A DNA stretch of 64,000 nt from Algoriphagus sp. AK58 (GCF_014324365.1 NZ_QEIG01000005.1:124001-188000); one strand, 5' to 3'; counted from the stretch's first letter, positions 51,907 through 61,940 are shown. A program made the numbers and translations. The notes: generated from the letters alone by a model not told the origin.

Positions 51907-53262
51907 ATGTTGAACATATCATCCAATACGATTAAGGACTCAATTCCTTTCAGCGGTGCCAAAAGCTTGGTCATGACTCTTCCCAGAAAAGAGAGTCAGA
52001 GGAGGCTGAGAATTCTGACAGGAGTATTGATCTCGGTTTTCATCATGCTCTTTTTGCCTTGGACGCAGAATATCAGGTCTAAGGGGTATGTAACTGCATT
52101 GCGACCCGATCAAAGACCTCAAACTGTCCATTCCATCATTGCGGGAAGAATCGAAAAGTGGTATGTCGCAGAAGGAGACTATGTCGCTGCCGGGGATACT
52201 ATCCTTAGAATTTCCGAGGTGAAAGACGAATACTTTGATTCTTTGCTTTTACCCCGAACCCAACAGCAGGTGGAGGCCAAATCTCTATCTGCCAAATCTT
52301 ATGGCGAAAAAGTATCTGCACTTCAGGACCAGATTGCAGCACTTAGGAGAAACAACATCCTGAAATTGCAACAGGCAGACAATAAACTTCGGATTGCCCA
52401 GCTAAAGGTACAATCTGACAGTATAGAGTTTGAGCAGGCGAAAGTCAATTATGACATCGGAAAATATCAGCTGGATCGAGCAGAGCAGCTTTTCAAAGAG
52501 GGGCTCAATTCATTGACTGTCCTGGAAGGTCGAAGACTGAAGTTTCAGGAAGTTCAGGCCAAACTGGTTAGTTCCGAAAACAAATTGCTTAGCAGTAAAA
52601 ATGAGCTCATTACGGCCAGAATTGACCTAGATGCCATCGACAATGAATTCAAGGATAAGCTCGCTAAAGCTGAATCCGATATGTATACGGCCATGTCCTC
52701 CCAATTTGATGCAGAGGCGACCGTGACCAAACTTGAAAATCAATATTCAAATTACGAGCAACGGACTCGATACCGATACATTCTTGCCCCTCAAAACGGA
52801 TACATAGCCAAGGCTATTCAAGTCGGAATCGGTGAGACCATTAAGGAAGGCGCGGAGATCGTGAATATAGTACCCGCCGAAGCAGAACTTGCGGTGGAAA
52901 TGTATGTTCAGCCTGTCGATTTGCCTTTGATCAAGGTGGGAAACAGGGTTCGGTTTATTTTCGATGGCTGGCCAGCAATCGTATTCTCCGGTTGGCCTCA
53001 AATCTCCAATGGTACATTTGGTGGTGTGGTAGTGGCGATTGATCAGTTTGCCGGTCCCAATAATCAGTATCGAGTCTTGGTTACCGAAGATCCTGAGGAA
53101 GATGCATGGCCGGATTTATTGAGAATCGGTTCCGGTGCTGACGGAATCGCCCTACTCAATGATGTACCAGTTTGGTATGAAATCTGGCGTCAGCTCAATG
53201 GATTCCCAGCCGATTATTACTCTTCCGAGGAAAAGGAGAAAACAGCTTCCGCTAAAAAATGA
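51907..53262 (+). CDS. HlyD-family membrane fusion protein
   Basis: 451 residues. One membrane helix (about 36-54), a lipoyl-like half (HSIIAGRIEKWYVAEGDYVAAGDTI in part), a long coiled coil (about 115-290) and a second lipoyl/beta-barrel half (YILAPQNGYIAKAIQVGIGE). It joins the inner-membrane ABC protein to the outer-membrane channel. It starts 6 bases after the ABC gene and overlaps the TolC gene by 4 bases. The coiled coil is long, as in type I secretion adaptors. Confidence 0.93.
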   Translation: MLNISSNTIKDSIPFSGAKSLVMTLPRKESQRRLRILTGVLISVFIMLFLPWTQNIRSKGYVTALRPDQRPQTVHSIIAGRIEKWYVAEGDYVAAGDTILRISEVKDEYFDSLLLPRTQQQVEAKSLSAKSYGEKVSALQDQIAALRRNNILKLQQADNKLRIAQLKVQSDSIEFEQAKVNYDIGKYQLDRAEQLFKEGLNSLTVLEGRRLKFQEVQAKLVSSENKLLSSKNELITARIDLDAIDNEFKDKLAKAESDMYTAMSSQFDAEATVTKLENQYSNYEQRTRYRYILAPQNGYIAKAIQVGIGETIKEGAEIVNIVPAEAELAVEMYVQPVDLPLIKVGNRVRFIFDGWPAIVFSGWPQISNGTFGGVVVAIDQFAGPNNQYRVLVTEDPEEDAWPDLLRIGSGADGIALLNDVPVWYEIWRQLNGFPADYYSSEEKEKTASAKK

Positions 53263-54653
53263 AAAAAGGATTTATCATCATATTGATTGCTTTTGTCTCG
53301 CTTTCAGTCAAAGCTCAGGATTCCTTAAAATTGAACTTTGAGGAGTACATGGAGTGGGTAAGGCTCTATCATCCCATTGCAGTGCAAGCTGAAATTAACT
53401 TGAGAATGGGTCAAATGGAGGTCAGACAGGCTCGAGGGGGATTTGATCCTTTGGTTTATGGCAATTTGGACAAGAAAGAGTACAAAGAGTCAACCTATTA
53501 TGATAAAAGAGAAGCGGGAATTGTGGTACCCACTTGGATGGGAGTGGAGCTCAATGGTACGTTTGAACAAAACACAGGGAAATTTCTGAATTCAGAAAGC
53601 AACGTTCCCACAGAGGGGCTTCTTTCGGCGGGAGCGGCGGTAAATCTGGGGCAAGGTCTGATCCTTGACGACCGCCGAGCCGCTTTGAGAAAAGCACAAA
53701 TTTATCAGCAAGCCACCGAAGTGGAGCGAACCAACTTATTGAACCAACTCAATCTCCAGGCTACGGATATGTATTGGCGTTGGGCATTGGCCCATGAAAA
53801 CATGTTGGTGTTGAAAGAAGGGGTTGAACTGGCAAAGTTTCGGTTCAATGCAGTGAAAAGATTTTTCGAACAGGGAGATCAAGCAGCAATTGATACCGTG
53901 GAAGCTTTCACACAACTGCTCAATAGACAGTATAGGCTTCAAATTGCTGAAAACACCTTCTTTGCTACTACTCAAGAGCTCAATACATTCCTTTGGGATG
54001 GGGAAGGGAATCCTATGGAGCTTGATCCTGAGGTAAAACCTCAAGGGCTTTTTGAGGAATTTAATTTGGCTCCTGATGCACAGGAATTAAGAACTTTGGT
54101 TTTGCGACATCCTGAGCTCCGGTTGACGGACTATGAAATTGCCAGTTTGGATGTAGACAAAAGACTAAAGACTCAACAACTCTTACCGGTGGTGAAATTG
54201 AAGTATAATTTTCTTTCTGAATCGACTTCAAATTTTAATCCCTCTCCCTTTTTTGAAAACAATTATAAGTGGGGAGTATCTTTTTATACCCCGCTTCTGT
54301 TGAGAAAAACCCGAGGGGCCGTTGGGCTTGCCAATGCCAAAATCGAAATGAAACAGACCTCAAGGGACCTGAAGGAGCTTCAATTGATCACCAAGTTGGA
54401 ATCCGAGCTCAACAATTGGACTGTTTTGAACCAACAGGTCCATACCATTTCTCAAAATGTAAAAAGCTTAGAAGCCCTTCTCACTGGGGAGACCCGTAGA
54501 TTCGAGATCGGGGAAAGTTCTCTCTTCTTGGTCAATGCCAGAGAAGTAGCTGTATTTGACTCCCGATTGACTCTGAACGACCTAGCTTCTAAGCTTCGGG
54601 TGTCCTACGCAAAAACCCGTTTTGCTGCAGGATTGGGATTTGAGGAGAATTAA
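53259..54653 (+). CDS. TolC-family outer membrane channel
   Basis: 464 residues with signal peptide ending at KAQ. Two repeated TolC-type helical domains, with segments such as LFKEG-like turn absent but LNLQATDMYWRWALAHENM and FNAVKRFFEQGDQAAIDTVEAF typical of the family, and beta strands (VSFYTPLLL). It forms a trimeric exit channel for the HlyD/ABC pair encoded upstream. Its stop overlaps the end of the opposing tagaturonate reductase gene by 4 bases. Confidence 0.92.
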   Translation: MKKGFIIILIAFVSLSVKAQDSLKLNFEEYMEWVRLYHPIAVQAEINLRMGQMEVRQARGGFDPLVYGNLDKKEYKESTYYDKREAGIVVPTWMGVELNGTFEQNTGKFLNSESNVPTEGLLSAGAAVNLGQGLILDDRRAALRKAQIYQQATEVERTNLLNQLNLQATDMYWRWALAHENMLVLKEGVELAKFRFNAVKRFFEQGDQAAIDTVEAFTQLLNRQYRLQIAENTFFATTQELNTFLWDGEGNPMELDPEVKPQGLFEEFNLAPDAQELRTLVLRHPELRLTDYEIASLDVDKRLKTQQLLPVVKLKYNFLSESTSNFNPSPFFENNYKWGVSFYTPLLLRKTRGAVGLANAKIEMKQTSRDLKELQLITKLESELNNWTVLNQQVHTISQNVKSLEALLTGETRRFEIGESSLFLVNAREVAVFDSRLTLNDLASKLRVSYAKTRFAAGLGFEEN

Positions 54654-55966
54654 TCTCTCTTAGGTAATAAATCTTGACATGCTTTTTGGATCACTTGATG
54701 GTCCGTAAGTCCAAAAAGTTTTGAGCTTGCAAATATCACTTGATACGCTTCAGATAGTTCTTTGGGAATGGAGGAATAGAAGTCTGTTACTTCTTGAGTG
54801 TCTTTAACTTTCTCAGGAAATCTAAGATAAAACAGGATTAAACCCACTAATCCCCGAGTTGCAATAGGAGGCAGGGTTTTGTTTTTTTCAAGATAAGCAT
54901 GGAAAATAGGAGCTAATCTACTCTTGAATTTTGCTGTGGAATTGAGTGAAATATCTGCCAGTTTGTGAGATACAAATGGATTCCTAAACCTGTCGATTAC
55001 CTGAGCTGCATATTTTCTCAACTCTTCGACAGGTGCGTGGAGCGTTGGGAAAATTTCGGTTTCCAATAGCGAATGAAGTTCCTCCAGATTCTCAGGTTGG
55101 TTGACATATTCCCCTACAGTTTCAAATCCCTTGAGCAAACCTTTCCCAGTCATAAAGGTGTGAAGGCCGTTTAGGATCCGTATTTTCCTAAGAGAATAAA
55201 AATCAATCGTCTCCGTAAGCAACACTTCTGCTTTGCTTCCCAAAAAAGGAAGGTACTTCCGATCCTCTTCATTTCCTTCGATTGCCCAAAAGCAATAAGG
55301 CTCTGTTTGGACAATAAAAGAATCTGTTTCCTTTTCCTTTAAATTTAAATGATGAGGGAATCCAGGTACAATCCTATCGACCAAAGAGTTGAAGAATCTG
55401 CATTTTCTGTTTATCCAGTCTGAAAAATCTCTACTCTGATTCCAGTTTTCGGCATGTTTCAGAACGTAGGATTTGAGGATATTTCCGTTTTCAGGCAGAA
55501 GTTCACAGGGTAAAATCACCGTCTCAGCCTCTGGTAAAGATTCAAATCTTCGAAAAAGCCATTGAGTCAATCTTCCCGCAAAGGATTCCGCAAATTCTTG
55601 AAAATTTCCTTCAGTTTTCCAGATCATTCCGGCTTCGGTGACATTGGAAATGATCCATTTTACTTCTGGAATTGAGGCGAAGCTGAAGAACTTGTCCGAA
55701 TCATCAGGAAGGATTAGCCCATCTTTTATGCAGGTGATTTTTCTGATTTGTTCCACTTTTTCTCCATTTTCCAAACCGGCTGTGAGTACATGGTATTCAA
55801 AATTTTGCTTTTTGAGATTTTCAAGTGTTTTTCCTCCGGTACTTTGTATCATGCAGATATTCAGATGAATATCCTTTTCTATTAAATCCTGGACCATGGG
55901 TTCTATAAAAGCCCGGAGGAAATTTCCAGTTCCGAATTGGAGAATTTGAATAGAGTTGTTTTTCAT
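54650..55966 (-). CDS. uxaB: Tagaturonate reductase
   Basis: 438 residues from ATG 55966; a TTG upstream would add nine. Polyol dehydrogenase of the long-chain mannitol dehydrogenase family: nucleotide motif QILQFGTGNFLRAFIEP at the N-terminus, and the central KIRILNGLHTFMTGKGLLKG with the catalytic Lys/His/Asn region. It reduces D-tagaturonate to D-altronate with NADH. The gene for altronate dehydratase lies nearby on the same strand, supporting the hexuronate role. Confidence 0.88.
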   Translation of the reverse strand: MKNNSIQILQFGTGNFLRAFIEPMVQDLIEKDIHLNICMIQSTGGKTLENLKKQNFEYHVLTAGLENGEKVEQIRKITCIKDGLILPDDSDKFFSFASIPEVKWIISNVTEAGMIWKTEGNFQEFAESFAGRLTQWLFRRFESLPEAETVILPCELLPENGNILKSYVLKHAENWNQSRDFSDWINRKCRFFNSLVDRIVPGFPHHLNLKEKETDSFIVQTEPYCFWAIEGNEEDRKYLPFLGSKAEVLLTETIDFYSLRKIRILNGLHTFMTGKGLLKGFETVGEYVNQPENLEELHSLLETEIFPTLHAPVEELRKYAAQVIDRFRNPFVSHKLADISLNSTAKFKSRLAPIFHAYLEKNKTLPPIATRGLVGLILFYLRFPEKVKDTQEVTDFYSSIPKELSEAYQVIFASSKLFGLTDHQVIQKACQDLLPKRD

Positions 55967-56010
55967 GTCGAAATAATTACTGAGTTTGGACAAACAAATC
56001 TTAGTACGTT

Positions 56011-56292
56011 ATGCCAGCTTATATCTTGGTGGAAGTAGATATCCACAATATGGAAGTTTATGAAGAATACAAAAAATTGACACCGGGAAGCCTTGAGCCA
56101 TTTGGAGGAAAATTCGTCATCCGTGGCTTACCGGTCGAGGCTTTGGAAGGAGAGTGGAAGCATGACCGCTTGGTTTTATTGGAATTTCCCAATAGGGAGA
56201 AAGCCTTGGAATGGTACAATTCTGAGAATTATCAAAAAGCTAAGAAAATTCGAGAAAAAGCCTCAAAAGCAAACTTTTTTATTGTCGGTTGA
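56011..56292 (+). CDS. DUF1330 protein
   Basis: 93 residues, dimeric alpha-beta barrel type small protein. It follows the DUF1330 pattern: AYILVEVDIHNMEVYEEYKK, GGKFVIRG, LVLLEFPNREKALEWYNSENYQ. Members are probably oxygenase-like or sugar-acid-binding but none is proven. It is divergent from uxaB and close to a lipoprotein gene; the stop lies inside an AT-rich gap. Confidence 0.85.
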   Translation: MPAYILVEVDIHNMEVYEEYKKLTPGSLEPFGGKFVIRGLPVEALEGEWKHDRLVLLEFPNREKALEWYNSENYQKAKKIREKASKANFFIVG

Positions 56293-56377
56293 TATTTTTG
56301 GCATTTTTATTGGTTTGAAATACAAAAATGATTGTGTTGAGCGAAAGTTGCTACTTATCACCCCCATTTCACATTCT

Positions 56378-56385
56378 TAGTTTTG
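56378..56385 (+). promoter_or_regulatory. Candidate -7 element for the lipoprotein gene
   Basis: TAGTTTTG fits TAnnTTTG, 46 bases before the start at 56432. No convincing -33 element at the normal distance, so confidence is low. Confidence 0.3.
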
Positions 56386-56431
56386 TTAAATCAATGTCAA
56401 TAAAAATCAATCACCCAAACCAAAAAATTCA

Positions 56432-57088
56432 ATGAAAAAGATCTATTTAACTTGGTCAGGCCTAAGCTTGATTATCACGCTTGTCTTGTCTTCCTGTGTG
56501 CAGGAGATAGAGGCTCCTGTAGTCAATGAGGTGCCGAGTGCTGTCGAAAATACGGTTGAGGCAGACCTTGGAGGAGAAAACCTGAGAAAAAGCCCCAATG
56601 GGGTAGCCTATCAGGAGAAATTTTCCAATCAGTTGCAGTTAATCCCTGACTTTGCAGCTGGGTTTACACCGGAGTTACCATTTCCTGCTTGGTATCCAGG
56701 GACAGGTGTAGGTAATGCAACGTATATCGGAAAAGCATATTCTTTCATCAATCAAAGAGCTTTTTTGAGTGAACAAGGGCCCGTGACTGTCGGTGCTCCT
56801 GTCACCATGTTTCATGCTGAAAAATTAGAGGCACTGGGAATTACCAACGTTCCAGATGATGTAAGCTCCCTTACAACGGATGGAAAAGGAAATACCATCT
56901 ATTTCAAAAACATCTTAAATGTGACCAATCCGGTCTCTGAAACCAGAATCAATTTCGTGGCAGATGTAGAGATCATTGGCGGAACAGGAATATTTGCAAC
57001 AGCTTCTGGATCTGGAAAAGTAAATGGATTTTTTAATCCCGGAGATGGCAAAGGAGAAACTACGCTGAGAGCAACAATTTTATTTTAA
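56432..57088 (+). CDS. Unknown lipoprotein with barrel-like C-terminal half
   Basis: 218 residues; lipobox LSSC (Cys22). The C-terminal half (about 120-218) has the sequence INFVADVEIIGGTGIFATASGSGKVNGFFNPGDG in part (GGTGIFATASGSG), which resembles allene-oxide-cyclase-like beta barrels found as secreted proteins in Bacteroidota. It stands between uxaB and uxaA but faces the other way. No function assigned. Confidence 0.75.
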   Translation: MKKIYLTWSGLSLIITLVLSSCVQEIEAPVVNEVPSAVENTVEADLGGENLRKSPNGVAYQEKFSNQLQLIPDFAAGFTPELPFPAWYPGTGVGNATYIGKAYSFINQRAFLSEQGPVTVGAPVTMFHAEKLEALGITNVPDDVSSLTTDGKGNTIYFKNILNVTNPVSETRINFVADVEIIGGTGIFATASGSGKVNGFFNPGDGKGETTLRATILF

Positions 57089-57108
57089 TCACCCTTAATT
57101 AAAGTAGG

Positions 57109-57140
57109 AAGAGCGGACCTGATTTTTAGGCCCGCTCTTT
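57109..57140 (+). terminator. Terminator after the lipoprotein gene
   Basis: 8-bp stem AAGAGCGG / CCGCTCTT with an inner CCT/AGG pairing, then a T-containing tail. It lies between the lipoprotein gene and the opposing altronate dehydratase gene. Confidence 0.7.
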
Positions 57141-57144
57141 TCAT

Positions 57145-58773
57145 TTATAGGGATACCCCTCTTTTCCAAGGGAGGAAATCAAAGTTCCGTTTTTCTTCAG
57201 CTTTGGTTTTTACTCGACCACTAGCCACTTCGATGATATAATCCAGCAGCTTGTCCCCGGCAGTTTCGATAGTGTCTTCTCCTGTGATAATAGTTCCTGT
57301 ATTGAAATCGATGATATCAGGCATTTTAGTGGCCATTTTGGTATTGGTGGATACTTTGATCACGGGGCTAATCGGGTTTCCGGTAGGGGTCCCCAGTCCG
57401 GTGGTAAACAGGATTATGTTTGCCCCGCTACCGGCTAGTCCCGTCGTGCTTTCTACATCATTTCCTGGGGTACATAGTAAGTTAAGTCCTGGCGTTTTCA
57501 CATATTCTGTGTAATCCAAAACGTCTGAAATTGGTGCTGTTCCCCCCTTTTTGGCTGCTCCGCAAGATTTTATTGCATCAGTCAACAGTCCGTCTTTAAT
57601 ATTTCCCGGGCTTGGATTCATATCAAATCCGCTGCCGACCCGTTTGGCAGCTTCATTGTAGGTTTCCATTAGATGAACAAATTTTTCTGCCAATTCGGGA
57701 CTTTCGCATCGGTTGATGAGGTTTTGCTCAGCACCGCAGAGTTCTGGGAATTCGGAAAGTATAGCCACACCTCCAAGGGCAACGATCAGATCAGAAACTC
57801 TGCCAAGAGTAGGGTTGGCAGAAATACCCGAAAAACCATCCGAACCGCCACACTCCAATCCTATGACCAGCTTGTCAAGCGATACCGGTTCTCGTGTGGT
57901 TTGATTGGCTTGAACCAATCCCTCGAAGGTTTCTTTGATGGCTTTTGAAATTAATGCATCGGTAGTTCCTTCCTGCTGTTGTTCCACGATCACCAGAGGT
58001 TTGGTGCAGTTGAGTCTTTCCAATTTTTCCTTCAAAATCCTTACCTCAGCATTTTGACAGCCCAAGCTTAGTACTGTGGCTCCGGCTACATTGGGATGAT
58101 GAATATATCCAGCCAAAAGCCCACAGAGAGAATCCGCATCCTGACGTGTTCCTCCGCAGCCCATGGAATGGGTGAGGAACCGGATTCCATCCAGATTTGG
58201 GAAGATTTTGGACCCTTCGGGTTCTACTTTTTGCGCAACCGTTTCCGTAGATTTTTCACTTTTAAGGCCATTAATCAGGTTTTTGATCTGGACTTCATAG
58301 GGATTGGGCTGGGTAAATCCCAAGGCATTTTCAAAGGCTTCCTGGAGCAGTTTTACATTGGTGTTTTCACAAAAAACCATCGGTAAAACCAACCAATAAT
58401 TTGCTGTACCTACTTGATTATCAGACCTTCTATATCCCATAAAGCTACGGCTTTTCCAAGAGCTTACATCCGGTTCTTTCCATTCGTATTGGCCTGCATT
58501 CAGCTTGTAGGAGCGGGTTTTATGCTTGATATTTTGAAGCGTGATAGCATGTCCTTTGGGTATAGACTGTGTGGCTTCTCCCACTACGGTTCCATACATG
58601 ATGATATCTTCACCCTTTGAAAAATCCCGGAGTGCAAACTTATGTTTGGCAGGTACAAACTCCTGAATATCAAGCTCATGATCTTGTAATCTTACTTTTT
58701 CACCGGCATTGAGATCGGTAAGTGCCACTCCTACATTGTCCGAAGTATCCAAAAGAAGCGAGGTATTGTTCAT
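57145..58773 (-). CDS. uxaA: Altronate dehydratase
   Basis: 542 residues. An N-terminal SAF domain (about 10-90) is followed by the UxaA/GarD catalytic part with FMGYRRSDNQVGTANYWLVLP, FLTHSMGCGGTRQD, and the metal-binding GLECGGSDGFSGISANP. It dehydrates D-altronate to 2-keto-3-deoxygluconate. The gene is divergent from kdgK with 48 bases between, so the two parts of the pathway share a control region. Confidence 0.94.
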   Translation of the reverse strand: MNNTSLLLDTSDNVGVALTDLNAGEKVRLQDHELDIQEFVPAKHKFALRDFSKGEDIIMYGTVVGEATQSIPKGHAITLQNIKHKTRSYKLNAGQYEWKEPDVSSWKSRSFMGYRRSDNQVGTANYWLVLPMVFCENTNVKLLQEAFENALGFTQPNPYEVQIKNLINGLKSEKSTETVAQKVEPEGSKIFPNLDGIRFLTHSMGCGGTRQDADSLCGLLAGYIHHPNVAGATVLSLGCQNAEVRILKEKLERLNCTKPLVIVEQQQEGTTDALISKAIKETFEGLVQANQTTREPVSLDKLVIGLECGGSDGFSGISANPTLGRVSDLIVALGGVAILSEFPELCGAEQNLINRCESPELAEKFVHLMETYNEAAKRVGSGFDMNPSPGNIKDGLLTDAIKSCGAAKKGGTAPISDVLDYTEYVKTPGLNLLCTPGNDVESTTGLAGSGANIILFTTGLGTPTGNPISPVIKVSTNTKMATKMPDIIDFNTGTIITGEDTIETAGDKLLDYIIEVASGRVKTKAEEKRNFDFLPWKRGVSL

Positions 58774-58821
58774 CGTTTTTATTCCTTATTTTGGTCAAAT
58801 TAGAGAAAAAAATATTCTTCC

Positions 58822-59814
58822 ATGAAGAAAATTGTCACCATTGGGGAAGTCATGCTGAGACTTTCTCCTCCCGGAAATCAGCGTTTTTTCCAAACTCATT
58901 CTTTCGATGTCGAATTTGGTGGATCAGAAGCAAATGTGGGTGCTGCCCTTGCTTATTGGGGAATGCATGTGGTACATATCACAGCTTTTCCTGACCATGA
59001 GATAGGCTGGGCAGCCTCAGGGCAACTTCGTAAAAATGGTATAGATACCCGATTTATACCCCATATCCCCGGAAGAATGGGTGTGTACTACCTTGAGCAG
59101 GGTGCCATGCAGCGGAGTTCACAGGTGATCTACGACAGGGCAGGTTCCGCCTTTGCCAATTTTGACGGTTCCAAGTTGGATTGGGACGCTATCTTGGAAG
59201 GTGCGGACTGGTTGCACTGGTCGGGTATTACACCGGCTTTATCCCAAAATTGTGCAGATATGACGCTGAAAGCTCTGGAAAAAGCCAATGAAAAAGGTGT
59301 AAAAGTCAGCGGAGATCTAAATTTCCGGAGTAATCTTTGGCAATTTGGAAAGGCCCCACACGAGATCATGCCCAAATTAATGGAACTCACCCATGTGATC
59401 ATTGCGGGTACAAGGGATTTTAAACAATGTCTGAACGAGGACTACAAGAGCTTTACTGAAGTGAGAAACATGGCTTTTGATCGCTATCCTCAGTTGGAGT
59501 ATATCGTGAAAACGGACAGGATATCCCACAGCTCTTCCAACAATACCATTTCCGCTACTCTATTCGGTAAGAAAAAGACTTATTCTTCCAGGTCCTATGA
59601 ACTGACTCATATTGTAGATCGGGTGGGTACCGGAGATGCCTTTGGAGGAGGATTGATCTATGGGCTATTGCAAATGAAGCCTAAGGATGCCATTGAGTTT
59701 GCAATGGCTGCGGGTGCCATCAAGCATAGTGTACCGGGTGATATATTGCTTTGTTCCCTTCAAGAAGTGAAAGAATTGGCCGCTGGCGAAGGCGGCGGAA
59801 AAATCAAACGATAA
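58822..59814 (+). CDS. kdgK: 2-dehydro-3-deoxygluconokinase
   Basis: 330-residue PfkB-family sugar kinase: GEVMLRLSPPGNQRF at the start, FGGSEANVGAALAYWG near residue 33 and the catalytic DRVGTGDAFGGG with Asp272. It phosphorylates 2-keto-3-deoxygluconate to KDPG. The next gene (KDPG aldolase) overlaps its stop by one base (TAATG), so they are translated together. Confidence 0.95.
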   Translation: MKKIVTIGEVMLRLSPPGNQRFFQTHSFDVEFGGSEANVGAALAYWGMHVVHITAFPDHEIGWAASGQLRKNGIDTRFIPHIPGRMGVYYLEQGAMQRSSQVIYDRAGSAFANFDGSKLDWDAILEGADWLHWSGITPALSQNCADMTLKALEKANEKGVKVSGDLNFRSNLWQFGKAPHEIMPKLMELTHVIIAGTRDFKQCLNEDYKSFTEVRNMAFDRYPQLEYIVKTDRISHSSSNNTISATLFGKKKTYSSRSYELTHIVDRVGTGDAFGGGLIYGLLQMKPKDAIEFAMAAGAIKHSVPGDILLCSLQEVKELAAGEGGGKIKR

Positions 59815-60482
59815 TGAGAAATCCAACCCCATTTATCCAGCGTATGCATGCCGGTGGCATGATGCCCATCTTTTTTCACCCCGATAAGCAAGTCTGCCTG
59901 GATCTTTTGTTTTCTGCCTATGAGGGTGGAGTACGTGTGATCGAGATGGTCAATCGTGGAAAAGAAGCCAAATCCATTTTTCCAAAAATCAGAGAAGCTG
60001 CTGACCGGATGCCGGGCCTTTATCTGGGGGCGGGAACCATCTATCATCCTCATGAAGCAGAGGAGTTTATCGATATGGGGGCGGAGTTTATTGTAGCTCC
60101 GGTGATGAATCCCAAACTGGGTGAATATTGTGCAAAAGTAGAGGTGCCTTGGATCCCTGGCTGCGGAACCGTTTCCGAAGTTTTTTTTGCTCAGGAACTT
60201 GGTTCTGAGCTGGTAAAGATCTATCCTGCTAACATTCTGACACCTGACTTTGTCCCCGCCGTACACGCCGTGATGCCAAAAATCGAGATCATTCCAACTG
60301 GTGGAGTAGAGCCGACAGCGGAGAGCTTGAAAGCTTGGTTTGACGCTGGAGTGCTCTGTGTAGGTATGGGGTCTCAGCTTTTCCGCAAAGACCTGATTGC
60401 AAAGCGGGCTTTTGCGGAAATTCAGGATTCAGTCAAAAATGCCATGAACATCATCGACTCGATAAGAGACAATAAACCCTGA
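59814..60482 (+). CDS. eda: KDPG/KHG aldolase
   Basis: 222 residues from ATG 59814, the one shared with the kdgK stop; a longer frame begins inside kdgK but is not needed. The Schiff-base Lys135 is in LVKIYPANILTPDFV, and the Glu in the ending region EMVNRGKEA; GGVEP follows. It splits 2-keto-3-deoxy-6-phosphogluconate into pyruvate and glyceraldehyde 3-phosphate. The gene is 2 bases ahead of the TRAP binding protein, so one transcript is likely. Confidence 0.95.
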   Translation: MRNPTPFIQRMHAGGMMPIFFHPDKQVCLDLLFSAYEGGVRVIEMVNRGKEAKSIFPKIREAADRMPGLYLGAGTIYHPHEAEEFIDMGAEFIVAPVMNPKLGEYCAKVEVPWIPGCGTVSEVFFAQELGSELVKIYPANILTPDFVPAVHAVMPKIEIIPTGGVEPTAESLKAWFDAGVLCVGMGSQLFRKDLIAKRAFAEIQDSVKNAMNIIDSIRDNKP

Positions 60483-60484
60483 AG

Positions 60485-61465
60485 ATGCGTAACCTTAACT
60501 TGTTCCTTGGATTGATCATTCTTTTCCTTTATGGAGGATGTCAGTCCGACTCCCGTATCAAAATTATCAAAATGGGCCATGCCCAGGTGGTAGCCCATCC
60601 CGTCCACAATGCCATGGTTTTCCTTGCTGAGCGATTGGAAGAAAAATCAGGAGGGCGAATTAAAGTTAAAGTGTATCCTAATCAGCAATTGGGAACCGAG
60701 AGAGAGCTTTTGGAGCTTTTGCAGATCGGAAGTTTGGGAATGACTAAGGTCTCCGCAGCATCTCTTGAGGCTTTTTCTCCGGAAATCAGTGTGTTTGGAT
60801 TGCCTTTCCTTTTTAGGGATGATGAGCATATTTCCAAGGTTCTCTATGGGGAAATCGGGAAGGAAATTTTGCTGAGTTGTGAGAAATTCTGGCTTCGGGG
60901 TCTTTGCTTTTATGATGCCGGAAAAAGGAGTTTTTACAGTAAAAACAAACCTATAGAAACTCCGGCAGACTTAGCCGGATTGAAAATTCGTGTGCAGGAG
61001 TCCAAAATGGCGATTAATATGATTCGTGGAATGGGAGGATCTCCTACTCCTGTAGCATATGGTGAGCTGTATACCGCCTTGCAGCAAGGGATTGTAGATG
61101 CGGCCGAAAACAATCCTCCAAGCTTTTACAATTCCAGACACTATGAGGTGTGTAAATATTATTCCATAGATGAGCATACCGCTGTGCCTGATGTAGTATT
61201 GGTAAGTACAAAAGTGTGGGAAGATCTCACTCCCGAAGAACAGCAGTGGCTTCAAGAGGCTGCAGATGAATCGGCTGTGTACCAAGCAGAACTTTGGAAA
61301 GCATCTGTTGAGGAATCCATGCGAGAAGTGGAAAAAGCAGGTGTAGAGATAAGCTATCCATCAAAAGAACCTTTTTTGAATCAGGTTCAGTCTGTTTATG
61401 AGCTTGTTAAAAAAGAGCAGCCTCAACTTGCCACCTTGATCGAACGAATCCAAAATACCCGGTAA
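60485..61465 (+). CDS. TRAP transporter substrate-binding protein (DctP family)
   Basis: 326 residues with lipobox YGGC (Cys19), so it is a lipid-anchored periplasmic binding protein. Family features: GHAQVVAHPVHNAM, LFRDDEHISKVL, AGLKIRVQESKMAINMIRGMGGSPTPVAYGELYTALQQGIVDAAENN in part, with the Arg that binds the carboxylate of the ligand. It presents a sugar acid to the membrane subunits. The context of uxaA, kdgK and eda points to hexuronates or their derivatives. Confidence 0.93.
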   Translation: MRNLNLFLGLIILFLYGGCQSDSRIKIIKMGHAQVVAHPVHNAMVFLAERLEEKSGGRIKVKVYPNQQLGTERELLELLQIGSLGMTKVSAASLEAFSPEISVFGLPFLFRDDEHISKVLYGEIGKEILLSCEKFWLRGLCFYDAGKRSFYSKNKPIETPADLAGLKIRVQESKMAINMIRGMGGSPTPVAYGELYTALQQGIVDAAENNPPSFYNSRHYEVCKYYSIDEHTAVPDVVLVSTKVWEDLTPEEQQWLQEAADESAVYQAELWKASVEESMREVEKAGVEISYPSKEPFLNQVQSVYELVKKEQPQLATLIERIQNTR

Positions 61466-61938
61466 TGAAGATCAAATTACTACTCGACAAATCCATAAGC
61501 GTGCTCATTGCAGTCCTAATGGGACTGATGGTAATCAATGTGACCTGGCAAGTTTTCTCAAGATATGTTTTGGGAGACCCAAGTTCATTTACTGATGAAC
61601 TTTCCAGATACAGTATGATATGGTTGGGACTGGCTGGAGCAGCATACGTCTCCGGAAAAAACGGGCATTTGGCTATTGATATCCTTCCGGAAAAACTGAA
61701 AGGAAAAAAGCTGCTGTATCTCCAACTTTTTATCCATTCGATGGTGATTTTCTTTGGCGCGGTAATAATGATTTGGGGAGGTGGTAACCTGGTTTACATT
61801 ACCCAGACACTTCAGCAGAAATCTGCTACGCTTCAGATTCCTCTTTCTTGGATTTATGGAATTGTACCCGTCTCCGGCATTTTGGTGGTGTATTACCACC
61901 TCTTTCATATTGTGCAACTTATTAAAAATCAGGAATAG
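61465..61938 (+). CDS. TRAP transporter small membrane subunit (DctQ)
   Basis: 157 residues with four membrane helices, the DctQ size. The GDPSSFTDELSRYSMIWLGLAGAAY stretch (about 35-60) is typical. It shares one base with the previous stop (TAATG) and precedes the DctM gene by 2 bases. It stabilises the transporter. Confidence 0.92.
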   Translation: MKIKLLLDKSISVLIAVLMGLMVINVTWQVFSRYVLGDPSSFTDELSRYSMIWLGLAGAAYVSGKNGHLAIDILPEKLKGKKLLYLQLFIHSMVIFFGAVIMIWGGGNLVYITQTLQQKSATLQIPLSWIYGIVPVSGILVVYYHLFHIVQLIKNQE

Positions 61939-61940
61939 CC